Source of the DNA: CAVXDY01 sp963721335
GTDB taxonomy: Bacteria > Actinomycetota > Thermoleophilia > Miltoncostaeales > Miltoncostaeaceae
Assembly: GCA_963721335.1 (NCBI GenBank)
Contig: CAVRIV010000008.1
Coordinates: 806,001 to 870,000 of the forward strand
Direction: 5' to 3'
DNA length: 64,000 nt
The notes below the pieces were generated by a model, which saw only the letters and a list, made by a program, of their open reading frames with translations, was not told the origin of the DNA and ran no database searches. Position numbers and translations under genes: made by a program. Shown here piece after piece: positions 56,073 to 64,000 of this stretch; positions within the stretch are counted from its first letter, which is position 1; every line of letters begins with the position of its first letter.

Positions 56073-56894
56073 GTGACCAGGTGCCGCCGTTCACCGATCG
56101 CCCTGACGGTCCTGACCGTGCTGGTGACGGGCGCCGCGCTGGGAGCGCAGGGGGGCGCAGCCGCACCGGCGGTGCCCAACATCCCCGCGCTCCCCTCGAT
56201 CCCGGGCTCGGAGACGGCCCGCTTCAAGGTGATCGTCGAGGGCACGGCCACAGCGGCCAAGGACGAGGACTGGGGAGCCACCGTCCCCTGCGTCGTCGAC
56301 ATCAACGCCCACATCGACGAGACGACCACCTATCGGCGGGGCAAGGGCGTCGTGATGGAGTTCGTGCGCCTCGGAAAGGGATCGCGCGCGCCGATCCTCG
56401 TCCAGCGCAAGGGCCGGCGCGGCGACGCCACTCTCGCCCTCACGCTCACGACGACGCGGACCGCGAGCGGCCACGCCTCCCGCACCAATCCGCCCGAGGG
56501 CGGGGTCTGCGCACCACGCACGGAGGACCTGTCCCAGGGCCCGGACTGCGGGGTGCCGCAGGTGGACACGGTGAACGTGGCGATGCTCTACAACCGGTCG
56601 CTCCTCAAGCTGCAGCTGAACGGGATCGGCGCGCTCGTGGAGGTCGACTGCCCCGTCAGCGAGGTCCGGGGCGGGATCTCCAGCATGGTGTTCGGCTGGC
56701 CCGTGCAGCCCCCGCTTCCGCAGATGCTCCTTCCGCGTGGGGTTCTCTTCGGCACGAAGAAGGTCATCGTGATGCACTCGGACTCCGGGCCGCGGAGCAA
56801 GCCGGCCCAGACCGCCGTGATCGGAACGCTGACGGGCACCGTGAGCGACTTCGGGCGAAACCGGGCCACGATCCGGATGATCCGGGTTCCCTGA
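56073..56894 (+). CDS. Secreted hypothetical protein
   Basis: 273 residues, not recognised. N-terminal signal peptide ('IALTVLTVLVTGAALGAQGGAAA') with likely cleavage after AAA, then a beta-rich domain: 'ARFKVIVEGTATAAKDEDW', 'CVVDINAHIDETTTYRRGKG', 'LALTLTTTRTASG', with Cys residues in 'GGVCAPR', 'GPDCGVPQ' and 'VDCPVSE' that could form disulfides. GTG 56073 follows GAGGGGG by 5 bases. Homologous-looking plain beta proteins are common among Solirubrobacter secreted proteins, but no role is known to me. Confidence 0.7.
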   Translation: MTRCRRSPIALTVLTVLVTGAALGAQGGAAAPAVPNIPALPSIPGSETARFKVIVEGTATAAKDEDWGATVPCVVDINAHIDETTTYRRGKGVVMEFVRLGKGSRAPILVQRKGRRGDATLALTLTTTRTASGHASRTNPPEGGVCAPRTEDLSQGPDCGVPQVDTVNVAMLYNRSLLKLQLNGIGALVEVDCPVSEVRGGISSMVFGWPVQPPLPQMLLPRGVLFGTKKVIVMHSDSGPRSKPAQTAVIGTLTGTVSDFGRNRATIRMIRVP

Positions 56895-56904
56895 CCTCGG
56901 AGCC

Positions 56905-56931
56905 GGAGGGCGGATCCGGGATCCGCCCTCC
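56905..56931. terminator. Bidirectional terminator between the secreted protein and MMPL genes
   Basis: Perfect 12-bp stem GGAGGGCGGATC / GATCCGCCCTCC with a CGG loop, 10 bases after the plus-strand stop and 15 before the minus-strand gene's stop. Confidence 0.8.
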
Positions 56932-56946
56932 GTCGTTCGTCGCTCG

Positions 56947-59217
56947 TCAGGACGTGTTGACGACCTCCCGCGGCCGCTCGGTCTCGGGCCCGCGCGCCTC
57001 GGGGTCGTGCGGGGGCTCGATCGTGAGGTTGGGCAGGATGCGGTCGAGCCAGCGCGGGATGTACCACGACTTCTCGCCCAGCAGCGTGAGCAGCGACGGG
57101 ACGAGCGTCATGCGCACGATCAGGGCGTCCGCCAGGATCGCCACCGCGAGCAGGAGGCCGAACTCCTTGGGGATGCGGTCCGCGCTGAGGATGAACGCCG
57201 CGAAGACCGTGCCCATGATGATCGCGGCGGCCACGATCACGCGCCCGATCGCCGCGATGCCGTGCTCGACCGCCTCGCGGGTGGCCTCCCCCCTCACGTG
57301 CCTCTCCCGGATCCGGCTCATCAGGAAGACCATGTAGTCCATCGAGAGCCCGAACAGGATCGCGAACGCGATCGGTGGCACGAACGTCTCGATCGGCCCG
57401 GTCCTGTCGAGGCCCGTGAAGCCCAGCAGGTGGCCCTCCTGCACCACCAGGGTCAGCACGCCGAAGCCCACGAACGCCGACAGGAGCGTCGTGATCGCCG
57501 CCGTGAGCGAGACCACGACCGAGCGGAAGGCCATCGCCAGCACGATGAACGTGATGCCGACGATGTAGAGCAGGAAGTACGGCATCCGCTGGAAGATCCG
57601 CTCGGCGATGTCCTTGAACGCCGCGGTCTGGCCGCTGACGTAGGCCACCGCGTCACCGCCGGCGACGGCCGCCGGAACGACCTCGTCGCGGATGCGATCG
57701 ACGAGATCGTCGGTCGCCTGGTCCTGGGGCGCCGAGCCGGGCGTCACGAACACGATGGCGACCGTCTCCTCGTCGTTGAACTGCGGCTCGCCGACCTTGG
57801 CCACGTCCTCCTGGCCCTGCAGGGCGTCGGCGATCCGCTGCGGCGCCCCCGGGTCGCCGTTCACGTCGACCACGATCGGGATCGGGCCGTTGAAGCCGGC
57901 GCCGAAGCCCTCCGCGAGCAGGTCGTACGCCCGCCGGCTGGTCTGCTCGTCCGGCTGGGTCCCCTGGTCGGCGGCGCCCAGCCGCACCAGCGACGACGTC
58001 GAGGCGAGCGCCAGGATCGCCAGCAGGACGACGGGGAAGACGATCTTGGCGTGGCCGCAGACGAACCGCCCCCAGCGGGCGATCAGGGTCTTCTGCCGCC
58101 CCTCCTCGGAGTCGTCCAGCGGCTTCAGGAAGGGCACCTTCAGCCGGTCGACCTTCGTCCCGAGCAGGGCGAGCACCGACAGGAGCAGCGAGTTGGCGAT
58201 GAGCACGGTCGTCAGCACGCCCAGGGCGCTGCCGACGCCCAGGATGGTCACGAACGTGAGCCCGATGAGGGCCAGCCCGGTCACCGAGATCGCGACGGTC
58301 ACGCCCGCGAAGATCACCGCGCGTCCGGCGGACGCGCCGGCCTCCGCGGCCGCGTCGCGGGGCGAGTACCCCGCGTGCAGCAGTTCCCGGAATCTCGTCA
58401 CGATGAACAGCGAGTAGTCGATGCCGACCCCGAGGCCGATCATCGACACCAGGATCGGCGTGACGGTGTTGACGTCGGTGAGGCCGGCGAAGATGAACAG
58501 CAGCAGGAAGGCCGTGGCCAGGGCGACGATGGCCAGCGCGATGGGGATGAACATCGCCACGAGGGTGCGGAAGACGACCAGCAGCACGATGATGGCCGCC
58601 AGCAGGCCCAGCAGCTCGGATGTCCCCTGCTCGATGGGCGGGAACTCCGCGTCGCCGTTGTACTCGACCGTGACACCCACGGGTGCGACGGCCTCTCGGA
58701 AGAAGTCCTCCACCGCCACGACCGCGTCGCGATCGGCGTCCTCGATGGTCTGGTCGAACTGCGCCTCGGCGTAGGCGATGCGCCCGTCCGCCGAGACCGT
58801 GTCGGGATCGAATGGATCCTTGACGTCGGTCAGGCCGGCCTCGCCGTCCTCGGGCGTGTCCGAGGGAGGCGCGAACTTCGTGCGCGCCTCGGCCACGGCC
58901 GCCTCGATCGCCGCCTTGCGCTCCGGCGTGTCCAGGCGCTCACCCACGGGAGCGGCGAAGACGACGTTGAGCACGCCGCCCTGCTCGGACTGGAACTCGC
59001 TCTCGATCAGATCCGTCGCCTTCTGGGTGTCGGACCCGGGGATGTCGAACTCGTCCTTCAGCGATCCGCCGACGGTGGCGACGAGGCCCACCAGGACCAC
59101 GATGATGGCGACCCAGCCGAGGATCGTCCGCCAGGGGTGGTAGGCGAACCAGCGCGCCAGCCGCGCCAGGCCCCCGGTCGAGAGGCGCTCGTTGTCAGGA
59201 AGCTTCGCCACGTTCAT
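56947..59217 (-). CDS. MMPL-family (RND superfamily) transporter
   Basis: 756 residues with two repeats of one helix, a large external loop, and five helices. 'GLGVGIDYSLFIVTRFRELL' and 'FGLSMDYMVFLMSRIRERHV' carry the paired Asp-Tyr residues of helices 4 and 10 that relay protons in MmpL proteins; 'VRMTLVPSLLTLLGEKSWYIPRWLD' closes the domain. Exports lipids or other hydrophobic compounds (family knowledge). AAGGAG lies close before ATG 59217. Stands alone; convergent with the secreted protein gene. Confidence 0.93.
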   Translation of the reverse strand: MNVAKLPDNERLSTGGLARLARWFAYHPWRTILGWVAIIVVLVGLVATVGGSLKDEFDIPGSDTQKATDLIESEFQSEQGGVLNVVFAAPVGERLDTPERKAAIEAAVAEARTKFAPPSDTPEDGEAGLTDVKDPFDPDTVSADGRIAYAEAQFDQTIEDADRDAVVAVEDFFREAVAPVGVTVEYNGDAEFPPIEQGTSELLGLLAAIIVLLVVFRTLVAMFIPIALAIVALATAFLLLFIFAGLTDVNTVTPILVSMIGLGVGIDYSLFIVTRFRELLHAGYSPRDAAAEAGASAGRAVIFAGVTVAISVTGLALIGLTFVTILGVGSALGVLTTVLIANSLLLSVLALLGTKVDRLKVPFLKPLDDSEEGRQKTLIARWGRFVCGHAKIVFPVVLLAILALASTSSLVRLGAADQGTQPDEQTSRRAYDLLAEGFGAGFNGPIPIVVDVNGDPGAPQRIADALQGQEDVAKVGEPQFNDEETVAIVFVTPGSAPQDQATDDLVDRIRDEVVPAAVAGGDAVAYVSGQTAAFKDIAERIFQRMPYFLLYIVGITFIVLAMAFRSVVVSLTAAITTLLSAFVGFGVLTLVVQEGHLLGFTGLDRTGPIETFVPPIAFAILFGLSMDYMVFLMSRIRERHVRGEATREAVEHGIAAIGRVIVAAAIIMGTVFAAFILSADRIPKEFGLLLAVAILADALIVRMTLVPSLLTLLGEKSWYIPRWLDRILPNLTIEPPHDPEARGPETERPREVVNTS

Positions 59218-59344
59218 CTCTCCTTGGTGGTGCCGTGCGTAGACGGATTCGGGAGCGCGGGTCGCGGCCGTCTCCGGGTCCGGCGGCGACCATCACACCA
59301 CAGGCGGCCCCGACGGTGCTTCGATGAGCGAGGATTGTTTGCCG

Positions 59345-60097
59345 ATGGCTAACCGGCCGGACGAGCACCGCCTCTACGGAGAGCTGGCGGCCTGGTGGCC
59401 GCTGATCTCGCCGCCGGAGGAGTACGCGGAGGAGGCGGCCTTCGCGGCCGGAGTGCTCGACTCGTCCTCGATCCCGGTGCGCGAGGTGCTGGAGCTGGGG
59501 AGCGGCGGCGGGCACAACGCCGTGTACCTCAAGGCGCGCTTCGCGATGACGCTCGTCGACCTCTCCGACGAGATGCTCGCCGTCTCGCGACGCCTCAACC
59601 CGGAGTGCGAGCACCACCTGGGCGACATGCGGACGGTCCGGCTGGGCCGGGCGTTCGACGCCGTCTTCGTCCACGACGCCGTGGACTACATGACCGACGA
59701 GGCCGACCTGCGCCGCGCGATCGAGACGGCCTTCGCGCACTGCCGTCCCGGTGGCGTCGCCGTTTTCGTGCCCGATCGCACCGCGGAGACCTTCGAGGCG
59801 GAGACCGGCCACGGGGGCCATGACGCGCCCGACGGCCGCGGGGTGCGGTACCTGGACTGGTGCTGGGACCCCGATCCCGGCGACTCGTGGGTCCTGACCG
59901 AGTACGCCTTCCTGCTCCGTGACGCTGACGGCTCGGTGCGGATCGTTCACGAGACCCATCGGACAGGGCTGTTCGGCCGGGACGTGTGGCTCCGGCTCCT
60001 GGCCGCCGCCGGCTTCGAGCCGAGCGCCGTCACGGAGGAGACGACCGAGGACCGGACGCCCCGCGAGCTGTTCGTCGGCCACCGGCCGTCCCCGTAG
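59345..60097 (+). CDS. SAM-dependent methyltransferase
   Basis: 250 residues. 'EHRLYGELAAWWPLISPPEEY' then SAM motif 'VLELGSGGGHNAVYLK', 'MTLVDLSDEMLAVSRRLNPECEHHLGDMRTV' and 'FDAVFVHDAVDYM'. Typical small-molecule methyltransferase (type 11/25) with a beta-rich insertion. ATG 59345 or ATG 59324 could be the start; GAGG lies 11 bases before the former. Divergent from MMPL with a 130-base gap. Confidence 0.85.
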   Translation: MANRPDEHRLYGELAAWWPLISPPEEYAEEAAFAAGVLDSSSIPVREVLELGSGGGHNAVYLKARFAMTLVDLSDEMLAVSRRLNPECEHHLGDMRTVRLGRAFDAVFVHDAVDYMTDEADLRRAIETAFAHCRPGGVAVFVPDRTAETFEAETGHGGHDAPDGRGVRYLDWCWDPDPGDSWVLTEYAFLLRDADGSVRIVHETHRTGLFGRDVWLRLLAAAGFEPSAVTEETTEDRTPRELFVGHRPSP

Positions 60098-60103
60098 GAG
60101 CGC

Positions 60104-60490
60104 TCAGGAACCGGGGTCCTGGAGCACGGACAGGACGTTCCCGGCCGGATCGGTGAACCACGCGATGTCGGGCCCCGGCGGGCCGCGATAGACGCCCTTC
60201 TCGTCCTGGTGCTCCCCCATCTGCGGGTAGCGCTCCAGGCGCACGCCGGCCGCCGTCAGCTCGTCCACCGCGCGGTCAACGTCGTCCACCGGGAAGTTGA
60301 GGATCGTGAACGTGGCCGGCGTGTGATCCTCCTTGGGATAGGCGATCACGGTCGCGCCGCTGCCGAGGCGCAGCTGGAGCAGGTCGTCCATGTCGGACAC
60401 CTCCAGGCCGAGCGTGCCGCCGTAGAACTCACGGGCCTTCTCGATGTCGTCCACCGAGAATCCTGAGAATGCCGGGGTGTCTCTGAACAT
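60104..60490 (-). CDS. VOC/glyoxalase family protein
   Basis: 128 residues, one vicinal-oxygen-chelate module pair: 'FSGFSVDDIEKAREFYGGTLGLEVSD', 'FTILNFPVDDVDRAVDELTAAGVRLERYPQ', 'AWFTDPAGNVLSVLQD'. Metal ligands are not obvious, so it may be a binding protein rather than an enzyme. SD AAGGAGG precedes ATG 60490; the longer frame to 60526 is not needed. Third gene after YCII and ECF42 sigma on the minus strand, 61 bases after the sigma stop. Confidence 0.88.
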   Translation of the reverse strand: MFRDTPAFSGFSVDDIEKAREFYGGTLGLEVSDMDDLLQLRLGSGATVIAYPKEDHTPATFTILNFPVDDVDRAVDELTAAGVRLERYPQMGEHQDEKGVYRGPPGPDIAWFTDPAGNVLSVLQDPGS

Positions 60491-60551
60491 CGGCCCCTCC
60501 TTCGCTGTTGGGTCGGGCCCACGCACATATGACCGCGGGCCGGGCCGGAAG

Positions 60552-61832
60552 TCATCGGTCGCCGTTGGCGGACGTCCCGAGCCTCCTCGCGCGGTCGAGC
60601 ATCAGCTTGCGTTCCCGTGCGTTCTGCGTGAGCGATGCCGCGCGCTCCAACTCGGCACGCGCCTCGTCGAGGCGGCCGAGCTTGGCGAGGAGGTCCGCGC
60701 GGACGCTCGGCAGGAGGTGATAGCCCCGGAGCGCCGGCTCGGAGGTCAACTCGTCGACCAGCTCGAGCCCCTCGGCGGGACCGAAGGCCATCGCGATCGC
60801 GACGGCGCGGTTCAGCTCCACCACCGGGGACGCCGTGAGCTGGGCGAGCGCGTCGTAGAGCGCCGCGATGCGCTCCCAGTCGGTCTCCGCCCCGGTGCGC
60901 GCGCGGGCGTGACAGGCGGCGATCGCCCCCTGGAGCCCGTAGGGGCCGAGCGCGCCGCCGAGCTCCTCGGCCCGCCTGAGCGCCACCAGGCCGCGACCGA
61001 TGAGCACGTGGTCCCAGCGCGCGCGGTCCTGATCGAGCAGCAGGATGGGATCCCCCCACCGGTCGACCCGCGCTCGCGAGCGCGACGCCTGGATCTCCAT
61101 CAGCGCGACGAGCCCGTGGACCTCGGGCTCCTTCGGCGCCAGCTCGGCCAGGATCCGGCCCAGTCGCAGCGCGTCGTCGCAGAGCTCGGGCCTCATCCAG
61201 TCGTCGCCGGCGGTCGCGGAGTAGCCCTCGTTGAAGACCAGGTAGACGACCTCGAGCACGGACGAGAGCCGGGGGGCCAGATCGTCCCCGCCGGGAACCT
61301 CGAAGGGGACCCGCGCCTCGGCGAGGCTGCGCTTGGCCCGGACGATGCGCTGGGCCACGGTCGGCTCCGGAACGAGAAAGGCGCGGGCGATCTCCGCGGT
61401 GGTCAGGCCTCCGAGCAGGCGGAGGGTGAGGGCGACGCGCGCCTCGGTCGACAGGACCGGGTGGCAGGTCGTGAACATGAGCGCCAGCAGGTCGTCGCCG
61501 ACGTCGTCGTCGATCGCGGCGTCGAGATCCGCCCCGCTCGCCTCCTGCCGGATCTCCAGCTCCCGGCCGAGCTCCTCGTGCTTGCGCTCGAGGATCGCGT
61601 TGCGACGGAAGCCGTCGATGGCGCGGTGCTTCGCGGTGGCCATGAGCCAGGCGCCCGGATTGTCCGGGACACCCGCCTCGGGCCACCGCTCGAGCGCCGC
61701 GACCAGGGCGTCCTGCGCGAGGTCCTCGGCGACGCCGACGTCCCCGACCATCCGCGCAAGTCCGGCGATGAGCCTGGCCGACTCGATCCGCCAGACCGCA
61801 TCGATCGCGCGATTGGCGTCGGTGGGCCCCAC
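60552..61832 (-). CDS. ECF42-type RNA polymerase sigma factor with C-terminal TPR-like extension
   Basis: 426 residues. Region 2 'GLARMVGDVGVAEDLAQDALVAALERWPEAGVPDNPGAWLMATAKHRAIDGFRR' and region 4 'LSTEARVALTLRLLGGLTTAEIARAFLVPEPTVAQRIVRAKR' are present; the remaining ~220 residues are a helical TPR-like domain ('LSSVLEVVYLVFNEGYSATAGDDW', 'AVALNRAVA'-type segment near 'SPVVELNRAVAIAMAFG'). This architecture defines ECF42, which has no anti-sigma factor and is controlled by its C-terminal extension and a neighbouring DGPF protein. GTG 61832 lies 16 bases after the YCII stop. Confidence 0.92.
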   Translation of the reverse strand: MGPTDANRAIDAVWRIESARLIAGLARMVGDVGVAEDLAQDALVAALERWPEAGVPDNPGAWLMATAKHRAIDGFRRNAILERKHEELGRELEIRQEASGADLDAAIDDDVGDDLLALMFTTCHPVLSTEARVALTLRLLGGLTTAEIARAFLVPEPTVAQRIVRAKRSLAEARVPFEVPGGDDLAPRLSSVLEVVYLVFNEGYSATAGDDWMRPELCDDALRLGRILAELAPKEPEVHGLVALMEIQASRSRARVDRWGDPILLLDQDRARWDHVLIGRGLVALRRAEELGGALGPYGLQGAIAACHARARTGAETDWERIAALYDALAQLTASPVVELNRAVAIAMAFGPAEGLELVDELTSEPALRGYHLLPSVRADLLAKLGRLDEARAELERAASLTQNARERKLMLDRARRLGTSANGDR

Positions 61833-61848
61833 GTCGCCGGTCGCGCGT

Positions 61849-62268
61849 CTAGTGCTGATCGGCGATCTGCGCGCGCCTGCGCTCCTCGGCCGCCCGCTCC
61901 TCGGGGGTGAACTCGGCGCCGAAGTCCTCCGCCTCGAACACCTGGCGGATCTCGATCTCGGTCCCGCCGTCGAAGGGGGCCCGCTTGATCCACTCGATCG
62001 CCTCGTCCCTCGACTTGACCTGCAGCAGCCAGAATCCGGCGATCAGCTCCTTGGTCTCGGCGAAGGGACCGTCGATCACGGTCCTCTCCTTGCCGGAGAA
62101 CCGCACGCGCACGCCCTTCGAGCTCGGGTGGAGCCCCTCGCCCGCGAGCATCACTCCGGCCTTCACCAGCTCGTCGTTGAACTTCCCCATCTCGGTCAGC
62201 TGCTCCGCAGAGGGCATGACGCCCGCCTCGCTGTCCTCGTCTTCCTTCACCAGGACCATGAATCGCAT
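61849..62268 (-). CDS. YCII-related protein with DGPF motif (ECF42 partner)
   Basis: 139 residues. 'RFMVLVKEDEDSEAG' opening, 'TVIDGPFAETKELIAGFWLLQVKSRDEAIEWIKRAPF': the DGPF motif and following helix define the family that accompanies ECF42 sigma factors. SD AAGGAG is 8 bases before ATG 62268. First gene of YCII-sigma-VOC. The extension 'EEFTPEERAAEERRRAQIADQ'-like tail is charged and helical. Confidence 0.93.
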   Translation of the reverse strand: MRFMVLVKEDEDSEAGVMPSAEQLTEMGKFNDELVKAGVMLAGEGLHPSSKGVRVRFSGKERTVIDGPFAETKELIAGFWLLQVKSRDEAIEWIKRAPFDGGTEIEIRQVFEAEDFGAEFTPEERAAEERRRAQIADQH

Positions 62269-62466
62269 CGTCGCTTCTCCTTGTGTTCCGCCGGTCTCGC
62301 CCGGCTCTTACTCTGACGACGAACAGGGCCCGGCGAGATCGACACTCCCGGGGAATTTCTTCCCGCTCCCGGAAGCCTCAACCCCGCGGGGGCGCCGAGC
62401 CCACCGGATCAGGTTCCGACCCGGGAGGCCGATAGTCCAGCAGAGCCCATCCGTGGAGAGGCCCGC

Positions 62467-64000
62467 ATGCCCGCGAGAGGTAGGACGCCCCAGAGGAGCG
62501 CCGAGCAGATCGTCGGGGCGGCCGCGGCGAGCCTGGGCGACGCGCCCGATCTGCCCGCGATCCTGCAGGGGATCGCCGCGGCGGCCTGCACGGCCCTCGG
62601 CGCCGATCGGGCCAGTTGCTACGCGTACGACCGGGAAACCGGGCTCGTCTCCGCCGTCTACACGACGGAGGACGACCCGAAGCGGCGCGCGTTCCTGCAG
62701 CGCACCGTGGGGATGGGGGCTGACCGGCTTCCGATCTGGAGGCTCCAGATCGACCGGCCCGACCCGCTCATGACCGTCGACGACACCGCCGCCGACCCGG
62801 CCGTGCCCGCCGCCCTCGCCGCCCGGCTCGGCTCGGGGGCCTTCCTCGGCGTGCGTCTCGAGCACCTCTCCGTGCGGTCGGACGGGATGCCGGTGCTCCT
62901 GGGCACCCTCTTCTGCAGTTACAACCACCCGCGCCACTTCTCGGACACCGAGCGCCAGACGGCCCGCGGGCTCGCCGCTCTCGCCGCGCTGGCCCTGGCG
63001 AACGCCCGCCTCCAGGCCGAGACCGCTCTCAGCCTCGCCGCCGCCTCCGCCGCCTCCGAGACCAGCCACCGCCAGCGCGACTACTCGAACGCGCTGGTCG
63101 CATCGATGCAGGACGGGCTGACGGTCCTCTCACCCGAGGGCCGGCTGCGGGAGGTGAGCCCCAGCTTCTGCCGGCTGACCGGCTTCTCCGCCGAGGAGCT
63201 GATCGGCCAGGGATGCCCCTACCCCTACTGGCCGGACGCCGACCCGGAGCGGGTCGAGGACGGCTTTCGCCGCCTCCGCGAGACCGGCCCCGCGGAGTGG
63301 GACGTGGAGTTCCGGCGCAAGAACGGGGAGCGCTTCCCGGTCATCCTCGCCGGCTCCCTCGTGCGCGGACAGGACGGTGAGGTGGTCGGCTATCTCGGAA
63401 CGGTCAAGGACATCACCGAGCGCAAGCGCGCGGAGCGCCGGCTCCGGGCGAGTGTCGCGCAGAACAAGGCGCTCGCCGCCGAGCAGGCCGCGCTGCGGCG
63501 GGTGGCCACCGCCGTGGCCGCCGAGGCTCCGCCGGAGGAGGTGTTCGCGCTGGTGGCACGAGAGGTGGCGTCCCTGCTGGGGGCCGCGGCGGGCACGGTG
63601 GTGAGCTTCGGTCCCCAGGAGGGGGTCGTCGTGGGCGCTTGGGCCACCGTCGCCGGCGGGGGCCTGGCGGTGGGCATCGTCCTGCCCCTGGACGGTGAGA
63701 GCGCCACCGCCCGCGTCTTCCGAACGGGCGAGACGGCGCGGATGGATGACTACGACACCCTCGACGAGGCGACCCGCAGGCTGGTCGTGGGGACGCCGTA
63801 TCGCACCGGTGCGGCCGCCCCGATCAGGGTGGGCCCACGCCTGTGGGGGTCGATCGGCGTCCTCAGCAACCGCGACGAGCCGTTGAAGGCCGGCGCGGAG
63901 CAGCGGTTGGCCAGCTTCGCGGAGCTCGTGGGGGTGGGGATCGCCAACGCCGAGGCTCGAGCGAGGCTCGCGGCCCAGGCGGCGACCGACCCGCTGACGG
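62467..64000 (+). CDS. GAF-PAS-GAF sensor, probable diguanylate cyclase (partial, runs off the window)
   Basis: At least 511 residues with no stop before the edge. GAF 1: about residues 12-185 ('GAAAASLGDAPDLPAILQGI', 'GTLFCSYNHPRHFSDTERQTARGLAALAALAL'). PAS: about 205-320 ('ALVASMQDGLTVLSPEGRLREVSPSFCRLTGFSAEELIGQ', ending 'GTVKDITERKRAE'). GAF 2: about 345-500. The last codons read 'AAQAATDPLT', the usual opening of a GGDEF domain ('TDPLTGLxNRR'), so the protein probably makes cyclic di-GMP in response to redox, gas or ligand input. SD GGAGAGG lies before ATG 62467. Upstream gap 62269-62466 holds CGGGAA/TTCCCG inverted arms near 62353. Confidence 0.85.
   Translation, partial: MPARGRTPQRSAEQIVGAAAASLGDAPDLPAILQGIAAAACTALGADRASCYAYDRETGLVSAVYTTEDDPKRRAFLQRTVGMGADRLPIWRLQIDRPDPLMTVDDTAADPAVPAALAARLGSGAFLGVRLEHLSVRSDGMPVLLGTLFCSYNHPRHFSDTERQTARGLAALAALALANARLQAETALSLAAASAASETSHRQRDYSNALVASMQDGLTVLSPEGRLREVSPSFCRLTGFSAEELIGQGCPYPYWPDADPERVEDGFRRLRETGPAEWDVEFRRKNGERFPVILAGSLVRGQDGEVVGYLGTVKDITERKRAERRLRASVAQNKALAAEQAALRRVATAVAAEAPPEEVFALVAREVASLLGAAAGTVVSFGPQEGVVVGAWATVAGGGLAVGIVLPLDGESATARVFRTGETARMDDYDTLDEATRRLVVGTPYRTGAAAPIRVGPRLWGSIGVLSNRDEPLKAGAEQRLASFAELVGVGIANAEARARLAAQAATDPLT

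Noticed and set aside
57007..59352. 781-codon plus-strand frame opposite MMPL
   Set aside because: Asp/Arg/His-rich antisense composition; MMPL helices on the other strand are unmistakable.
1..64000. CRISPR arrays, insertion sequences, integrases, restriction-modification or known phage-defence genes
   Set aside because: I looked for regular direct repeats, transposase DDE motifs, integrase signatures and defence domains and found none.

Overview
The window is 64 kb of very GC-rich DNA with dense, short-spaced genes, GTG starts and actinobacterial gene families: large LuxR (LAL) regulator, ECF42 sigma with a DGPF partner, GlxA-like copper oxidase, ROK-controlled CUT2 sugar transporter, actinobacterial-style APS reductase. 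I infer an actinobacterium, probably of the deep-branching Thermoleophilia (Solirubrobacterales/Gaiellales type); this is family knowledge plus base composition, not a search. At least a dozen genes carry a TANNNT -10 element only 6-9 bases before the start codon and no Shine-Dalgarno (SD) sequence, so leaderless mRNAs look common. Other genes have classical SD sites.

Layout. 1-4.1 kb (+): end of a probable MDR dehydrogenase, a coiled-coil hypothetical, M42 aminopeptidase, acyl-CoA ligase, GNAT acetyltransferase; a rhomboid protease faces them. 5.1-9.8 kb: a large glutamate synthase alpha subunit with an unusual Asn/Gly linker. 9.9-13.4 kb: an OpuC-type quaternary-amine ABC operon (ATPase, two permeases, lipoprotein) broken by three single-base insertions. 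13.5-15.7 kb: a secreted copper-radical (galactose oxidase/GlxA) enzyme. 15.7-31.4 kb: housekeeping block with ABC-F ATPase, RNase D, universal stress protein, a (p)ppGpp-hydrolase-like HD protein divergent from Ppx/GppA, an ABC exporter with DoxX and SUI1/YciH, cysH-cysC, PHP phosphoesterase, oligoendopeptidase F, M14 carboxypeptidase, DJ-1 protein, an acidic Cys/His protein, an HTH regulator, a methyltransferase and tRNA-Asn(GTT).

31.6-38.3 kb is accessory-looking: remnants of a SnoaL-type gene, tiny membrane proteins, a 42-residue peptide translationally coupled to an unrecognised 183-residue protein, a DUF4126 membrane protein, and a TetR-MFS efflux operon with twin operators. 38.3-44.4 kb (-) holds a methyltransferase, an alpha/beta hydrolase fused to a MurG-like glycosyltransferase, and a 940-residue LAL regulator. 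44.5-45.3 kb: ArsR-AHSA1 pair behind an AT-rich palindrome. 45.6-46.9 kb: threonine dehydratase. 47-54 kb: a sugar/polyol operon (oxidoreductase, isomerase, CUT2 ATPase, permease, binding protein) with a divergent ROK repressor; it carries at least seven single-base insertions. 54-64 kb: Vps62-like membrane protein, secreted hypothetical, MMPL transporter, methyltransferase, the YCII(DGPF)-ECF42-VOC operon and a GAF-PAS-GAF sensor that runs off the right edge into a probable GGDEF domain.

Cross-cutting observations: (i) all recognised frame breaks are net +1 insertions, clustered in a few loci; insertion-type sequence error is the simplest explanation; (ii) three well-recognised genes (PHP, DJ-1, IlvA) have no ATG/GTG/TTG start where the family begins; (iii) the most novel-looking units are the hydrolase-glycosyltransferase fusion cluster, the peptide/CTCGIYA protein pair, and the HTH/acidic-Cys-His/DJ-1 overlapping operon.
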